Program-made: the position numbers and the translations under genes
DNA from: Sanguibacter suaedae
Lineage (GTDB): Bacteria; Actinomycetota; Actinomycetes; Actinomycetales; Cellulomonadaceae
Direction: 5' to 3'
DNA: 64,000 bases
NCBI RefSeq assembly: GCF_016342785.1
Contig: NZ_JAEINH010000005.1
Span: 1-64,000 of the forward strand
Shown: piece by piece, positions 35,297-47,986 of the stretch
How the letters are laid out: every line of letters starts with the position of its first letter
How positions within the stretch are numbered: position 1 is the first letter of the stretch
Notes under the pieces: generated by a model
What the model was told of the DNA's origin: nothing
Database searches by the model: none
Seen by the model: only the letters and a program-made list of their open reading frames with translations

Positions 35297-35593
35297 ATCC
35301 ACAGGGATGCCCACGCCTGTGGACGGATGTGGACAGGGTGAATACCCACACCTGTGCACAGACCTGTGGACGACGGTGGACGACACCCCTCAAACCTGTG
35401 GACCGAGACCATGCAAACGGTGGACGAACTCTGGGGAAAATCTCGTCGTCCACCGAGCCCCTAGTTCGTCCACAGCGCGTCCCCCGCTGACCACACAGGC
35501 GAAAACTCGCTCTGACCAGCGGAAACACCTGTTTTCCACAGGATCCACAGGTGCTACTACAACTACTACTCATCTCTCATAGGGGAATCCACA
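35297..35593. other. Chromosomal origin oriC (DnaA-box array)
   Basis: The dnaA-dnaN spacer (35297-35889, 593 bp) has about a dozen DnaA-box-like 9-mers: GAATCCACA (35295), TGTGGACGG (35318), TGTGGACAG (35328), ATACCCACA (35342), TGTGGACGA (35365), TGTGGACCG (35397), TCGTCCACA (35466), TTTTCCACA (35532), GGATCCACA (35541) and GAATCCACA (35585). Both orientations occur. The most AT-rich part (35551-35580) lies between the last boxes and is the likely unwinding site. The rest of the spacer up to dnaN (35594-35889) shows no gene, only the dnaN upstream region. Confidence 0.93.
35554..35571. other. Candidate DnaA-trio / DNA-unwinding element
   Basis: Reading in threes from 35554 the plus strand is CTA CTA CAA CTA CTA CTC; the complementary strand read 3' to 5' is GAT GAT GTT GAT GAT GAG. 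This fits the DnaA-trio (3'-GAT repeats) described next to DnaA boxes in bacterial origins. It directly follows the tandem boxes TTTTCCACA and GGATCCACA. Confidence 0.6.
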
Positions 35594-35889
35594 CACCTTC
35601 ATCACGGCTCCGAGCGGACGTCCGACCGTGCTGCGGGGGCTCACCGACCACACGGGCCAGGGACACACCACGACGACGGTCGCTCCGTCTGCCGCCGCTC
35701 GCGTAGGGTTCAACCACACCGTGACGGCCAGAGACCTCTCCCGCCCTGCACCGTGGCCTGCACCTGCTGCCACGGAAGACCGGCTCCCACAGCCTGCGCT
35801 CGTCGGCCTCTCGCTAGTACGGTGCTCGTGCGGGCACGCCCCGCACCGACAGTCATGTGCCGCACGGCACACCCAGGAAAGGGTGAGGG

Positions 35890-37020
35890 ATGAAGTTCCG
35901 GGTTGAGCGTGACGTTCTTGCGGAAGCTGTGACGTGGACGGCTCGCACCCTCCCAGCACGCCCTCCGGCCCCGGTGCTCGCAGGTATCCGCATCGACGCG
36001 ACGAGCGACGGGGTCCTCGGGCTCGCGAGCTTCGACTACGAGGTCTCCGCACGGTCCGAGATCCCGGCCGAGGTCACGGAGCCCGGCACCGTCCTCGTGT
36101 CCGGCCGGCTGCTCGCCGAGATCTCCCGGTCCCTGCCCGCCAAGCCCGTCGACTTCAGCGTCGAGGGCAGCAGGGTGTCCGTCGTGTGCGGCGCGAGCCG
36201 CTTCACGCTCCTCACCATGCCCGTCGAGGACTACCCGGCTCTCCCCACGATGCCCGAGATCGCCGGCACCGTCTCCGGCGACGAGCTCACCCACGCCGTC
36301 GCCCAGGTGACCGTCGCGGCGAGCCGCGACGACACCCTCCCGCTCCTCACAGGCGTCCGCGTCGAGATCGAGGGCGAGAAGGTCACCCTCCTCGCCACGG
36401 ACCGCTACCGGCTCGCCCTGCGGGAGATGACGTGGCGCCCGTCGTCCCCGGACATCTCCACCGTGGCGCTGGTGCGCGCGCGCACGCTCTCGGACGTCGC
36501 CAAGTCCCTCGGAGGGTCGAGCGACGTGAACGTCGCCCTCGGGACGGGGACGGGCGTCGACCTCGTCGGTTTCGAGGCCGGCGGTCGGCACACGACCTCG
36601 CTGCTCGTCGACGGTGACTACCCGCACGTCCGGCGTCTCTTCCCGGACGAGACCCCCATCCACGCCGTCGTCGCTCGTCAGGGCCTCATCGACGCCGCCA
36701 AGCGTGTCGCGCTCGTCGCCGAGCGCAACACCTCGATCCGGCTCTCGTTCTCCGAGGGGCAGGTCGTGCTCGACGCAGGGCAGGGCGACGACGCCCAGGC
36801 CTCCGAGGCGCTCGAGTCGACCCTCGTGGGCGAGGACATCTCGGTGGCCTTCAACCCGCAGTTCCTCCTCGACGGTCTCGCGGCCATGGGGACGGACTTC
36901 GTCCGCCTGAGCTTCACGCACCCGAACAAGCCGGTGGAGTTCACCGGACAGGACACCCTGGACGGGGAGGACAGCTCCCGCTACCGGTACCTGCTCGTCC
37001 CCATCCGTTTCGCCAGCTGA
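35890..37020 (+). CDS. dnaN: DNA polymerase III beta sliding clamp
   Basis: 376 residues. It begins MKFRVERDVLAEAVTWTARTLPARPP and has three clamp domains of about 125 residues each, with 'RLALREMTWRPSSPD' in domain II and the C-terminal 'YLLVPIRFAS' (peptide-binding pocket, usually M-P-x-R). It forms the dimeric ring that tethers the polymerase to DNA. GAGGG lies six bases before the ATG. It is the first of the dnaN-gnd-recF-dciA-gyrB-gyrA string; 12 bp separate it from gnd. Confidence 0.98.
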   Translation: MKFRVERDVLAEAVTWTARTLPARPPAPVLAGIRIDATSDGVLGLASFDYEVSARSEIPAEVTEPGTVLVSGRLLAEISRSLPAKPVDFSVEGSRVSVVCGASRFTLLTMPVEDYPALPTMPEIAGTVSGDELTHAVAQVTVAASRDDTLPLLTGVRVEIEGEKVTLLATDRYRLALREMTWRPSSPDISTVALVRARTLSDVAKSLGGSSDVNVALGTGTGVDLVGFEAGGRHTTSLLVDGDYPHVRRLFPDETPIHAVVARQGLIDAAKRVALVAERNTSIRLSFSEGQVVLDAGQGDDAQASEALESTLVGEDISVAFNPQFLLDGLAAMGTDFVRLSFTHPNKPVEFTGQDTLDGEDSSRYRYLLVPIRFAS

Positions 37021-37032
37021 CAGGAGGACCCC

Positions 37033-37929
37033 ATGCGTATCGGACTCGTCGGGCTCGGGAAGATGGGCGCGAACATGCGCTCCAGGCTGCGTGCACGGGG
37101 CGTCGAGGTGGTCGGGTACGACCGCAACCCCGACGTGACCGACGTGGCGTCGCTGGCGGACCTCGTCGCGGAGCTGCCCGCCGGGGAGCGCCTCGTGTGG
37201 GTCATGGTTCCGGCAGGCGACGTGACCCGGGCGGTCCTCGACGAGCTCGCGGGTCTGATGACCGCGGGCGACGCCGTGATCGAGGGCGGGAACTCCCACT
37301 ACGTCGAGGACGGGGTGCGAGCGGCGGCCCTGGCCGAGCACGGCATCGGGTATCTCGACGCCGGCGTCTCCGGCGGCATCTGGGGTCTGGACAACGGGTA
37401 CGGCCTCATGGTCGGTGGTGACGCGGAGCTCGTCGCGCGGGCGATGCCGGTGTTCGACGCGTTGCGACCCGACGGACCGCGGGACGAGGGCTTCGTCCAC
37501 GCCGGGGCGGTCGGGGCGGGGCACTTCGCGAAGATGGTGCACAACGGGATCGAGTACGGCCTCATGCAGGCGTACGCGGAGGGGTACGAGCTCCTCGAGG
37601 CGAAGGACATCGTCACCGACGTGCCGGGGACCCTCAAGGCGTGGTCGCGCGGCACGGTGGTGCGGTCGTGGCTCCTCGACCTCCTGGTGAAGGCTCTCGA
37701 GGAGGACCCCTCCCTCGCGGAGATCAGCGACTGGGTCGACGACTCCGGCGAGGGTCGGTGGACCGTCGACGAGGCGATCGACTCCGCGGTGCCGCTCCCG
37801 GTGATCTCGGCGGCGCTCTTCGCGCGCTTCGCCTCCCGGCAGGGTGCCTCGCCCGCCATGAAGGCGGTGTCCGCGTTGCGCAACCAGTTCGGTGGGCACG
37901 CCACGAGGCCGGCTGCGTCCGAGGGCTGA
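37033..37929 (+). CDS. gnd: 6-phosphogluconate dehydrogenase (decarboxylating), short type
   Basis: 298 residues, the short (about 300 aa) bacterial form rather than the 470-residue one. The NAD(P)-binding GLGKMGANM is at residues 7-15, 'VIEGGNSHYVEDG' (about 80-92) and 'GIWGLDNGYGLMVGG' follow, and 'GAGHFAKMVHNGIEYGLMQAYAEG' holds the catalytic Lys and His-Asn pair. It decarboxylates 6-phosphogluconate to ribulose 5-phosphate. The short form often prefers NAD+, but cofactor choice is not certain from sequence. Placement between dnaN and recF is normal for actinobacteria. AGGAGG precedes the ATG. Confidence 0.95.
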   Translation: MRIGLVGLGKMGANMRSRLRARGVEVVGYDRNPDVTDVASLADLVAELPAGERLVWVMVPAGDVTRAVLDELAGLMTAGDAVIEGGNSHYVEDGVRAAALAEHGIGYLDAGVSGGIWGLDNGYGLMVGGDAELVARAMPVFDALRPDGPRDEGFVHAGAVGAGHFAKMVHNGIEYGLMQAYAEGYELLEAKDIVTDVPGTLKAWSRGTVVRSWLLDLLVKALEEDPSLAEISDWVDDSGEGRWTVDEAIDSAVPLPVISAALFARFASRQGASPAMKAVSALRNQFGGHATRPAASEG

Positions 37930-37952
37930 GCCTCGGGCGTCGCCCGGGGCGA

Positions 37953-37968
37953 TGTTCCACGTGAAACA
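37953..37968. promoter_or_regulatory. parS-like site 6, between gnd and recF
   Basis: TGTTCCACGTGAAACA differs from the consensus by one base (T to C at position 5). The only parS-like site found on the right side of oriC in this window. Confidence 0.85.
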
Positions 37969-38016
37969 CCGACCGCCGGGCCGCTCCCCGCGGGAGACCG
38001 ACGACCAGGAGGGCTG

Positions 38017-39246
38017 ATGCACGTCTCTCACCTCTCCCTCCTCGACTTCCGCTCCTACGCGCAGGTCGACGTCGAGTTCGAGCCCGGGATCAACGCGCTC
38101 GTCGGACCCAACGGGCAGGGGAAGACGAACCTCGTCGAGGCCGTCGGCTACGTCGCCACGCTCGGCAGCCACCGCGTCTCCACCGACGCGGCGCTGATCC
38201 GTGCCGGTGCTCCGCGGGCGGTCGTCCGGTCGCGGATCGTCCGTGGTGACCGGGCGAGCGTCGTCGAGATCGAGATCACCGCGGGGAAGGCGAACCGGGC
38301 ACGGATCAACCGCTCCCCCGCTCAGCGTCCCCGCGACGTCCTGGGCATCGCCCGGACCGTCCTCTTCGCCCCGGAGGACCTCGTCCTCGTGAAGGGCGAC
38401 CCCGACGCCCGGCGTCGCTTCCTCGACGAGCTCACCGTCCTCCTCGTCCCTCGCATGGCGGGTGTGCTCTCCGACTACGACCGCGTCCTGCGTCAGCGCA
38501 GCGCCCTGCTCAAGTCCGCCGGGGCGGCCCGTCGCTCGTCCGCAGGGCCGGACCTCCGCACGCTCGACGTCTGGGACGCGAAGCTCGCGCAGGTCGGGGC
38601 GCAGATCGTCGCGCTCCGCGAGAGCCTCGTCGCCGAGCTGCTCCCCCACGTCGCCCTCGCCTACGAGCAGGTGAGTGCAGGCCAGGGCGAGGCGCACGTC
38701 GCGTATCGCTCGTCGCTCGCCGGCGTGCTCGCCGACGGGGCCGACCCGGCGGAAGGTCCCGACGCTCCTGCCTCCGCTGCGACCGGATCGCGCGCGGACG
38801 CCCTGGAGGCGCAGATGCTCGAGGCGCTCGCGCTGGTCCGGGCCAAGGAGCTCGAGCGCGGGGTGTGCCTGGTGGGCCCCCACAGGGACGACGTGGTGCT
38901 CACCCTGGGCGGCCTCCCCGCGAAGGGGTACGCGAGCCACGGGGAGTCGTGGTCGTTCGCGCTCGCGCTGCGGCTCGCGTCCTGGCGGCTCCTGACCGAG
39001 GGACCGTCCGCGGGGTCGAGCGCCGAGGCCATGTGGTTCGCGGAGTCGGGGGACGACGCCGAGCCCGTGCTCATCCTCGACGACGTCTTCGCCGAGCTCG
39101 ACTCGCGGCGCCGCTCGCGCCTCGCGGACCTCGTGGCAGGCGCGGGTCAGGTGCTCATCACGGCGGCGGTGGCCGAGGACGTTCCGGAGCAGCTCGTCGG
39201 TGTGCGGATAGACGTCGGTGGAGGGAGCGCGACCCGTGCGCGGTGA
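38017..39246 (+). CDS. recF: DNA replication and repair protein RecF
   Basis: 409 residues. It begins [21 protein letters not shown]. Walker A GPNGQGKT lies at 30-37, the signature '[21 protein letters not shown]' containing Walker B and the D-loop is near 350-370, as in SMC-like RecF. A low-complexity Ala/Pro/Gly insertion is present at about 245-265. RecF loads RecA on gapped DNA together with RecO and RecR. It overlaps dciA by 11 bp. AGGAGG nine bases before the ATG. Confidence 0.96.
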   Translation: MHVSHLSLLDFRSYAQVDVEFEPGINALVGPNGQGKTNLVEAVGYVATLGSHRVSTDAALIRAGAPRAVVRSRIVRGDRASVVEIEITAGKANRARINRSPAQRPRDVLGIARTVLFAPEDLVLVKGDPDARRRFLDELTVLLVPRMAGVLSDYDRVLRQRSALLKSAGAARRSSAGPDLRTLDVWDAKLAQVGAQIVALRESLVAELLPHVALAYEQVSAGQGEAHVAYRSSLAGVLADGADPAEGPDAPASAATGSRADALEAQMLEALALVRAKELERGVCLVGPHRDDVVLTLGGLPAKGYASHGESWSFALALRLASWRLLTEGPSAGSSAEAMWFAESGDDAEPVLILDDVFAELDSRRRSRLADLVAGAGQVLITAAVAEDVPEQLVGVRIDVGGGSATRAR

Positions 39247-39841
39247 CGAGGACCGTAGGGACGAGGTCGAGGAACCAGGGGTGGAGCCCGACGACGGGAC
39301 GGTCACGGCGCCCGTGCGGGACGGCCGACCCGTCGGCGAGATCGTCGACCTCACCCCGCCCGCGGAGGTCGCCCGCGAGGCGCTCAACCGTGCGCGGGCG
39401 GCGGCTCGGGCGAAAGGGCTCTACCCGGGGAAGCAGCAGCGCCGGATCCTCGCCGAACCTCCGCGGACCGGCCCTGGCCGCGACGGTCGTGACCCCAAGC
39501 TCTTCGCGGAGACGCTCGCGGCGCTGCTCCGCCAGAGGGGCTGGGTCCAGGAGGTGTCCGTGGGCGGGGTGATCGGCCGGTGGCGCGAGGTGGTGGGGGA
39601 CGACATCGCGGACCACTGCACGCCCGAGACGTTCGAGGACCACGTGCTCGTCGTCCGCGCCGACTCGACGGCGTGGGCGACGCAGATCCGTCTGCTCGTG
39701 CCGCGACTCCTCGATCTCATGGCGACGGAGGTCGGTGTCGACGTCGTGCAGACCATCACCGTCCTGGGGCCGGCGGGCACCGGCTTCAAGCAGGGACGAC
39801 GCTCGGTCAAGGGGCGAGGGGCGCGCGACACGTACGGGTGA
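39236..39841 (+). CDS. dciA: DciA/DUF721 family protein (predicted DnaB helicase loader)
   Basis: 201 residues from GTG 39236, which has GGAGGG upstream inside the recF end; a GTG at 39218 would add six residues. The N-terminal part (1-95) is charged and variable with '[18 protein letters not shown]'. The DUF721 domain (about 95-190) includes '[39 protein letters not shown]', the core of the KH-like DciA fold. DciA is the ancestral loader or operator of DnaB in bacteria that lack DnaC/DnaI, which fits this genome: DnaB is encoded at 3361. It sits between recF and gyrB as in most actinobacteria. Confidence 0.92.
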   Translation: MRGDEDRRDEVEEPGVEPDDGTVTAPVRDGRPVGEIVDLTPPAEVAREALNRARAAARAKGLYPGKQQRRILAEPPRTGPGRDGRDPKLFAETLAALLRQRGWVQEVSVGGVIGRWREVVGDDIADHCTPETFEDHVLVVRADSTAWATQIRLLVPRLLDLMATEVGVDVVQTITVLGPAGTGFKQGRRSVKGRGARDTYG

Positions 39842-39939
39842 CCGACCTCGACGGCAGCTCGACGTCCGAGACATATCCATACCTGTGGGTACACCTGTGG
39901 AAATCTCGTGTCAGGGCCCGGCGATCCGCGACCTTCCGG

Positions 39940-39945
39940 TAGACT
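39940..39945 (+). promoter_or_regulatory. -10 element upstream of gyrB
   Basis: TAGACT fits TANNNT exactly and lies 130 bp before the gyrB GTG, in the 233-bp dciA-gyrB spacer that otherwise shows nothing. No good -35 was found; supercoiling-sensitive promoters often lack one. Confidence 0.4.
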
Positions 39946-40074
39946 CGGGAGGTCATTCCGGCCGCTCGACGCGCTCGGAAAAGAGCGGTCGTGCCGCGGA
40001 CGCCGCAGGTGGGGAGCAGTCCTCCCGGGTGCCGTGCCCATGTGGCCGCAGGAGGACTAGGAGCACCACCCAAC

Positions 40075-42129
<2,055 letters not shown>

Positions 42130-42207
42130 CGGACCGCGGGCACAGCCCGCCCCCGACCAGGCCAGGGACCCCCGACGGCGGACGCGCCGGACACAAGCGA
42201 GGTAGAC

Positions 42208-44858
<2,651 letters not shown>

Positions 44859-44862
<4 letters not shown>

Positions 44863-45647
44863 GCCGTGACACGACGGAGAAGCCCAAGGCTGCCTCCTCC
44901 ACGGGGGGATCGACCCCCAAGGCGTCCCCCGCCCCGGCGTCGGGCCCTGCCTCCAAGAGCGCTCCGGCGTCCAAGGGGGCGGCCGGCAAGGGAGCTGCGC
45001 CGAAGGGCGCAGCCCCGAAGGGTGCCTCCGCGAGCAAGCCTGCTCCGGCGAAGGCGTCCCCGGCCGTCCCTCCGCCGCCCGTGCCGCGCCCGGAGAAGGA
45101 CGAACCCGTGACACCGCCGACCGGGACGCCGGCCGTCAAGCCGCCCGCGGGCGGCTCGACCGAGGCTCCCCCGACCATCACACCGGCCTCGGGACGGGTG
45201 CCGCGCACGGGTTCGCCTGCGGCCGCCGGCCCGACCGCTGGTGCGGCGGCCGGGGCAGCGGCAGGGGCCGCGGCGTCGTCCCCCGGCCCGCGCCGGGTGC
45301 GTCTGGCCGTGTCCCGCGTGGACCCGTGGTCGGTGATGAAGCTCGCGTTCCTGCTGTCCATCGCGATCGGCATCATGATCGTCGTCGCGAGCGTCGTCTT
45401 CTGGCTCGTCCTCGACGGTCTGCACGTGTTCACCGAGGTGAACGACACGGTCGTGGAGATCTTCGGCGACACCAACCAGGTGGACATCCTCCAGTTCGTC
45501 GAGCTCAAGCGCGTGGCGTCCCTCGCGACGATCATCGCCGTCGTGGACGTCGTGCTCCTCACCGCGCTGTCGACCATCGGGGCGTTCCTCTACAACGTCG
45601 TCGCGGCGCTCGTGGGTGGCATCCACCTCACGCTCACGGACGAGTGA
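44859..45647 (+). CDS. DUF3566 family membrane protein
   Basis: 262 residues from ATG 44859, overlapping the gyrA stop. Residues 1-145 are low complexity, built mainly from Lys, Ala, Pro, Ser and Gly with irregular repeats such as '[20 protein letters not shown]'. The C-terminal DUF3566 domain (about 150-262) has two TM helices (about 160-188 and 225-253) and the conserved '[24 protein letters not shown]' entry. It always follows gyrA in actinobacteria; in mycobacteria the homologue (Rv0007-like) interacts with the divisome. The exact role here is unknown. Because it is translationally coupled to gyrA, gyrase level and this envelope protein are likely set together. Confidence 0.9.
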
Positions 45648-45700
45648 TCGACACCTTCTCGCAGGACCGTGCCCCGCACAGGTCCGTCCGGCCCGTCGGT

Positions 45701-45730
45701 TTGGGCGCGGGCGGATCTGTGGGGTAAGGT
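45701..45730 (+). promoter_or_regulatory. Promoter for the tRNA-Ile transcript
   Basis: TTGGGC (45701-45706), an 18-bp spacer and TAAGGT (45725-45730, TANNNT). The predicted start is near 45737, about 66 bp before the tRNA. Fits a housekeeping sigma-70-type promoter. Confidence 0.45.
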
Positions 45731-45802
45731 CAAGCGCTGCATCAGACAGACCGTCGGACGGCGCGGGGCATACCGCGACGCTGAAGGGACGACGATGTGC
45801 AC

Positions 45803-45876
45803 GGGCCTTTAGCTCAGGCGGTTAGAGCGCTTCGCTGATAACGAAGAGGTCGGAGGTTCAAGTCCTCCAAGGCCCA
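45803..45876 (+). tRNA. tRNA-Ile (anticodon GAT)
   Basis: 74 nt. Acceptor GGGCCTT pairs with AAGGCCC; D-loop AGCTCAGGCGGTTAGAGC; anticodon GAT at 45837-45839 in a CTTCGCTGATAACGAAG arm; T-arm GGAGGTTCAAGTCCTCC. The discriminator is A and no CCA is encoded. This tRNA after gyrA is conserved in actinobacteria. Confidence 0.97.
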
Positions 45877-45904
45877 CTGCCGGAACCCACCCAGGGGGGA
45901 TCGT

Positions 45905-46024
45905 ATGAAGAAGGTTCTGTTCACGCTGCTCGCTGCAGGTGCTGCGTTCGCCGCATGGCGCGCGTTCACCAAGGACGACGCCGAGCGAGACCTCTGGGCA
46001 GAGGTCACAGACACCGTCGAGTGA
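45905..46024 (+). CDS. DLW-39 family microprotein
   Basis: 39 residues between the two tRNA genes. It begins MKKVLFTLLAAGAAFAAWRA, a probable short membrane anchor or signal-like helix, and its second half contains the Asp-Leu-Trp triplet (residues 29-31) followed by 'AEVTDTVE'. Exact length and motif match the small actinobacterial 'DLW-39' family, whose function is unknown and which is found next to gyrA/tRNA-Ile/tRNA-Ala. ATG at 45905 with a G-rich ribosome-binding site (GGGGGGA). Stop TGA 46022-46024. It is easily missed because of its size. Confidence 0.85.
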   Translation: MKKVLFTLLAAGAAFAAWRAFTKDDAERDLWAEVTDTVE

Positions 46025-46058
46025 TCTGATCCCGGTACACCGCGCACCTGGTGCGCAC

Positions 46059-46131
46059 GGGGCCATGGCGCAATTGGTAGCGCACCTGCTTTGCAAGCAG
46101 GGGGTTAGGGGTTCGAGTCCCCTTGGCTCCA
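46059..46131 (+). tRNA. tRNA-Ala (anticodon TGC)
   Basis: 73 nt. Acceptor GGGGCCA pairs with TGGCTCC (one G-T pair); anticodon TGC at 46092-46094 within CCTGCTTTGCAAGCAGG; T-arm AGGGGTTCGAGTCCCCT. Discriminator A, no encoded CCA. Confidence 0.97.
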
Positions 46132-46147
46132 CAGAAGTTGCGAAGGT

Positions 46148-46181
46148 CGAATCTGCCCCGCCCGTGTGCGGGGCAGATTCG
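46148..46181 (+). terminator. Hairpin after tRNA-Ala
   Basis: Perfect 14-bp inverted repeat (CGAATCTGCCCCGC, loop CCGTGT, complement), 16 bp after the tRNA end. Confidence 0.8.
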
Positions 46182-46282
46182 TCTCCGCGAGTGCCAGCGG
46201 GCTGATGGACGGGATCAGCCTCAGATCCGGTGGTAGAACCTCATCGCCACGAGCGTGCTGCCGCCCTGCCTGGGATCCCGGC

Positions 46283-47131
46283 TCACTCGCCTCGGAAGGC
46301 CGCCGTGTTCTCGAGCGCGAAGTCCGCGAAGGTGCGTGCGGGACGCCCGAGCACGTCCGGCACCGTCGAGGACACCTCGGCGGCCTCGCCGCGTGCGTAG
46401 TGGGCGTAGTCCTCGAGCAGGCCCTCGACCTGCCACCGCGGGAGAACACCGGTGAGCATCTCGCCGAACGCCGCGGGAGCAGTGTCCTCGAAGCGGACCT
46501 CGTGGCCGGTCGCTGACGAGAGGCGTCCAGCGAGCTCGGCGTGGGTGAGCGAATCGGGGCCCGTGAGCGTCTGCACTCCCAGTGAGGCAGGAGAGGTCAG
46601 GGCGTGCGCGGCCACATCTCCGATGTCGCGCACGTCGACGAGGCTGACCCGTGCATCGCCGACCGGTGCAGGGAGGATCTGTGCCGATCTCACGATGCTC
46701 GACACGGCGAGGAGGCCCTGCATGAAGAGGTTCGGGCGCAGGGCAGTGACGTCCAGTCCCGAAGCGAACGCGTGCTGCTCGACCGCCGCGTGGTAGCGGA
46801 GGAAGCGCACGGGGGAATCGATGATCGATCCGAGCTGCGACAGCAGCACGACGTGCTCCACGCCGGCCTCGACGGCGAGATCGACGAACCGCTTCTGCTG
46901 CATCTCGGCGCGTTCGGTCGACGGGGTCACCAGGTATGCGGCCCGTACACCGTCGAGTGCCGCGCGCACGCTCTCTGCGTCGTCGAGGTCTGCCTGCACA
47001 GCCCACTCGGCGGACGACGGGTTCCGGGACATCGGGCGGAACGGCACACCCTGTGCGCCCAGGGCCGCCGCGGTGGCGCGACCGGTGGAGCCGGTGGCTC
47101 CCGTGATGAGGATGTCGGGTGCGATGAGCAT
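46283..47131 (-). CDS. NmrA/SDR-type NAD(P)-binding protein
   Basis: 282 residues. The N-terminal NAD(P) motif ILITGATGSTGRATAAAL (about 7-24, GxxGxxG type) is complete. 'VRAAYLVTPSTE' and 'GVEHVVLLSQLGS' follow the pattern of atypical SDRs of the NmrA/HSCARG/QOR2 group, and no canonical YxxxK catalytic pair is evident, so it may be a redox sensor or a NAD(P)H-quinone-type reductase rather than a dehydrogenase. It is 10 bp after the TetR gene on the same strand, which suggests that TetR controls it. The first residue could be ATG 47131 or the next in-frame Met; no strong Shine-Dalgarno. A typical accessory detoxification pair. Confidence 0.85.
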   Translation of the reverse strand: MLIAPDILITGATGSTGRATAAALGAQGVPFRPMSRNPSSAEWAVQADLDDAESVRAALDGVRAAYLVTPSTERAEMQQKRFVDLAVEAGVEHVVLLSQLGSIIDSPVRFLRYHAAVEQHAFASGLDVTALRPNLFMQGLLAVSSIVRSAQILPAPVGDARVSLVDVRDIGDVAAHALTSPASLGVQTLTGPDSLTHAELAGRLSSATGHEVRFEDTAPAAFGEMLTGVLPRWQVEGLLEDYAHYARGEAAEVSSTVPDVLGRPARTFADFALENTAAFRGE

Positions 47132-47141
47132 GTCTTCTCCT

Positions 47142-47693
47142 TCAGATCTCGGGATGGCGGAGGTTATCGGTCAGGATGCGCGTCCAGTCGTCGTCGAGGT
47201 CGGCGATACCGGACGTCACGACGAGGTGGCAGAGCTGCCCGTAGGCGATGAATCGCTGCACGTCGTCGTCGGGAGCTCCTGAACGCTGTTTCGCGAAGCG
47301 GGTGGTGCGGGCGAGGCCGGCGCGGAGGGAGTCACCGATGGCGGGCAGCATCGCGACCGACTGTGCATGCACCTGGATCAGGAGCAGCGTGCGATCCGCG
47401 ATGAGCTCGGCGTAGGCGTCGCCCATCGCATCGAGGATCTCGCCGGGCGTCCCGCTCGCAGGGGCGGACGCGAGCGTCTGCTCGATGCGCTCGAAGCACT
47501 CGTCGAGCGCGGCGACGAACAACGCCTCCTTGCCTCCGAACAGCTTGAGCACGTACGCGCTGGAGATCGCTGCTTCGCGTGCGACGTCTGCGATCGTCGT
47601 GCCGGTGTAGCCGCTGCGAGAGAACGCCGTGAGGGCCGCGCTGACGATCGTGGACCGTCGATCGGCCGCGGTGGAGAGCGAGCGTAGAGTCAT
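47142..47693 (-). CDS. TetR/AcrR family transcriptional regulator
   Basis: 183 residues from ATG 47693. The helix-turn-helix is at about 12-58: 'RRSTIVSAALTAFSRSGYTGTTIADVAREAAISSAYVLKLFGGKEALF', with the usual 'YxxFxxKExL' ending slightly modified to 'LKLFGGKEALF'. The C-terminal domain (about 75-183) is helical and would bind a ligand; 'IQVHAQSVA' is typical of TetR_C proteins. Start choice: ATG 47693 sits seven bases after a TACAGT -10, implying a leaderless mRNA; a longer frame upstream (to 47810) lacks homology. Co-directional with the NmrA gene. Confidence 0.9.
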   Translation of the reverse strand: MTLRSLSTAADRRSTIVSAALTAFSRSGYTGTTIADVAREAAISSAYVLKLFGGKEALFVAALDECFERIEQTLASAPASGTPGEILDAMGDAYAELIADRTLLLIQVHAQSVAMLPAIGDSLRAGLARTTRFAKQRSGAPDDDVQRFIAYGQLCHLVVTSGIADLDDDWTRILTDNLRHPEI

Positions 47694-47713
47694 GTGAGTG
47701 ACTGTACACTCAC
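47694..47713 (-). promoter_or_regulatory. TetR operator overlapping a leaderless promoter
   Basis: GTGAGTG (47694-47700), spacer ACTGTA, CACTCAC (47707-47713): a perfect 7-bp inverted repeat. The spacer is the -10 (TACAGT on the minus strand), so repressor binding would block RNA polymerase. Bases 47694-47986 hold no gene apart from this site. Confidence 0.72.
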
Positions 47714-47986
47714 TCTTGTGCAGCGTGGTGATCGGGATGGGGCCACGAAGGGCCCGCCCACATGGTCGGGGCCCTTCCGCGTCTGGTCGCTCCTTCCGGG
47801 GAGGGTTCACCCGCCGTCGGCCTGACCGGACGTCAGATCCCGGACCAACGTCCCGGGAAAGAGCCCTTCACGGAGACCATGCTGGATACCAGGAGGCGAC
47901 AGTCGCCCCCGGCGGAACCACCCCCTCCACGAACGCCCACCAGGCTCTCGAGGAACCCGTCCCGCACCCCTGGGAAAGGCACGACC

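Noticed and set aside
35628-35906. 92-codon frame in the oriC-dnaN spacer
   Set aside because: No ribosome-binding site or homology, overlaps the dnaN start, and carries DnaA-box-type DNA nearby. Treated as part of the spacer.
35710-39387. 1,225-codon antisense frame over dnaN, gnd and recF
   Set aside because: Shadow of three well-identified plus-strand genes; no recognisable domain and no ribosome-binding site.
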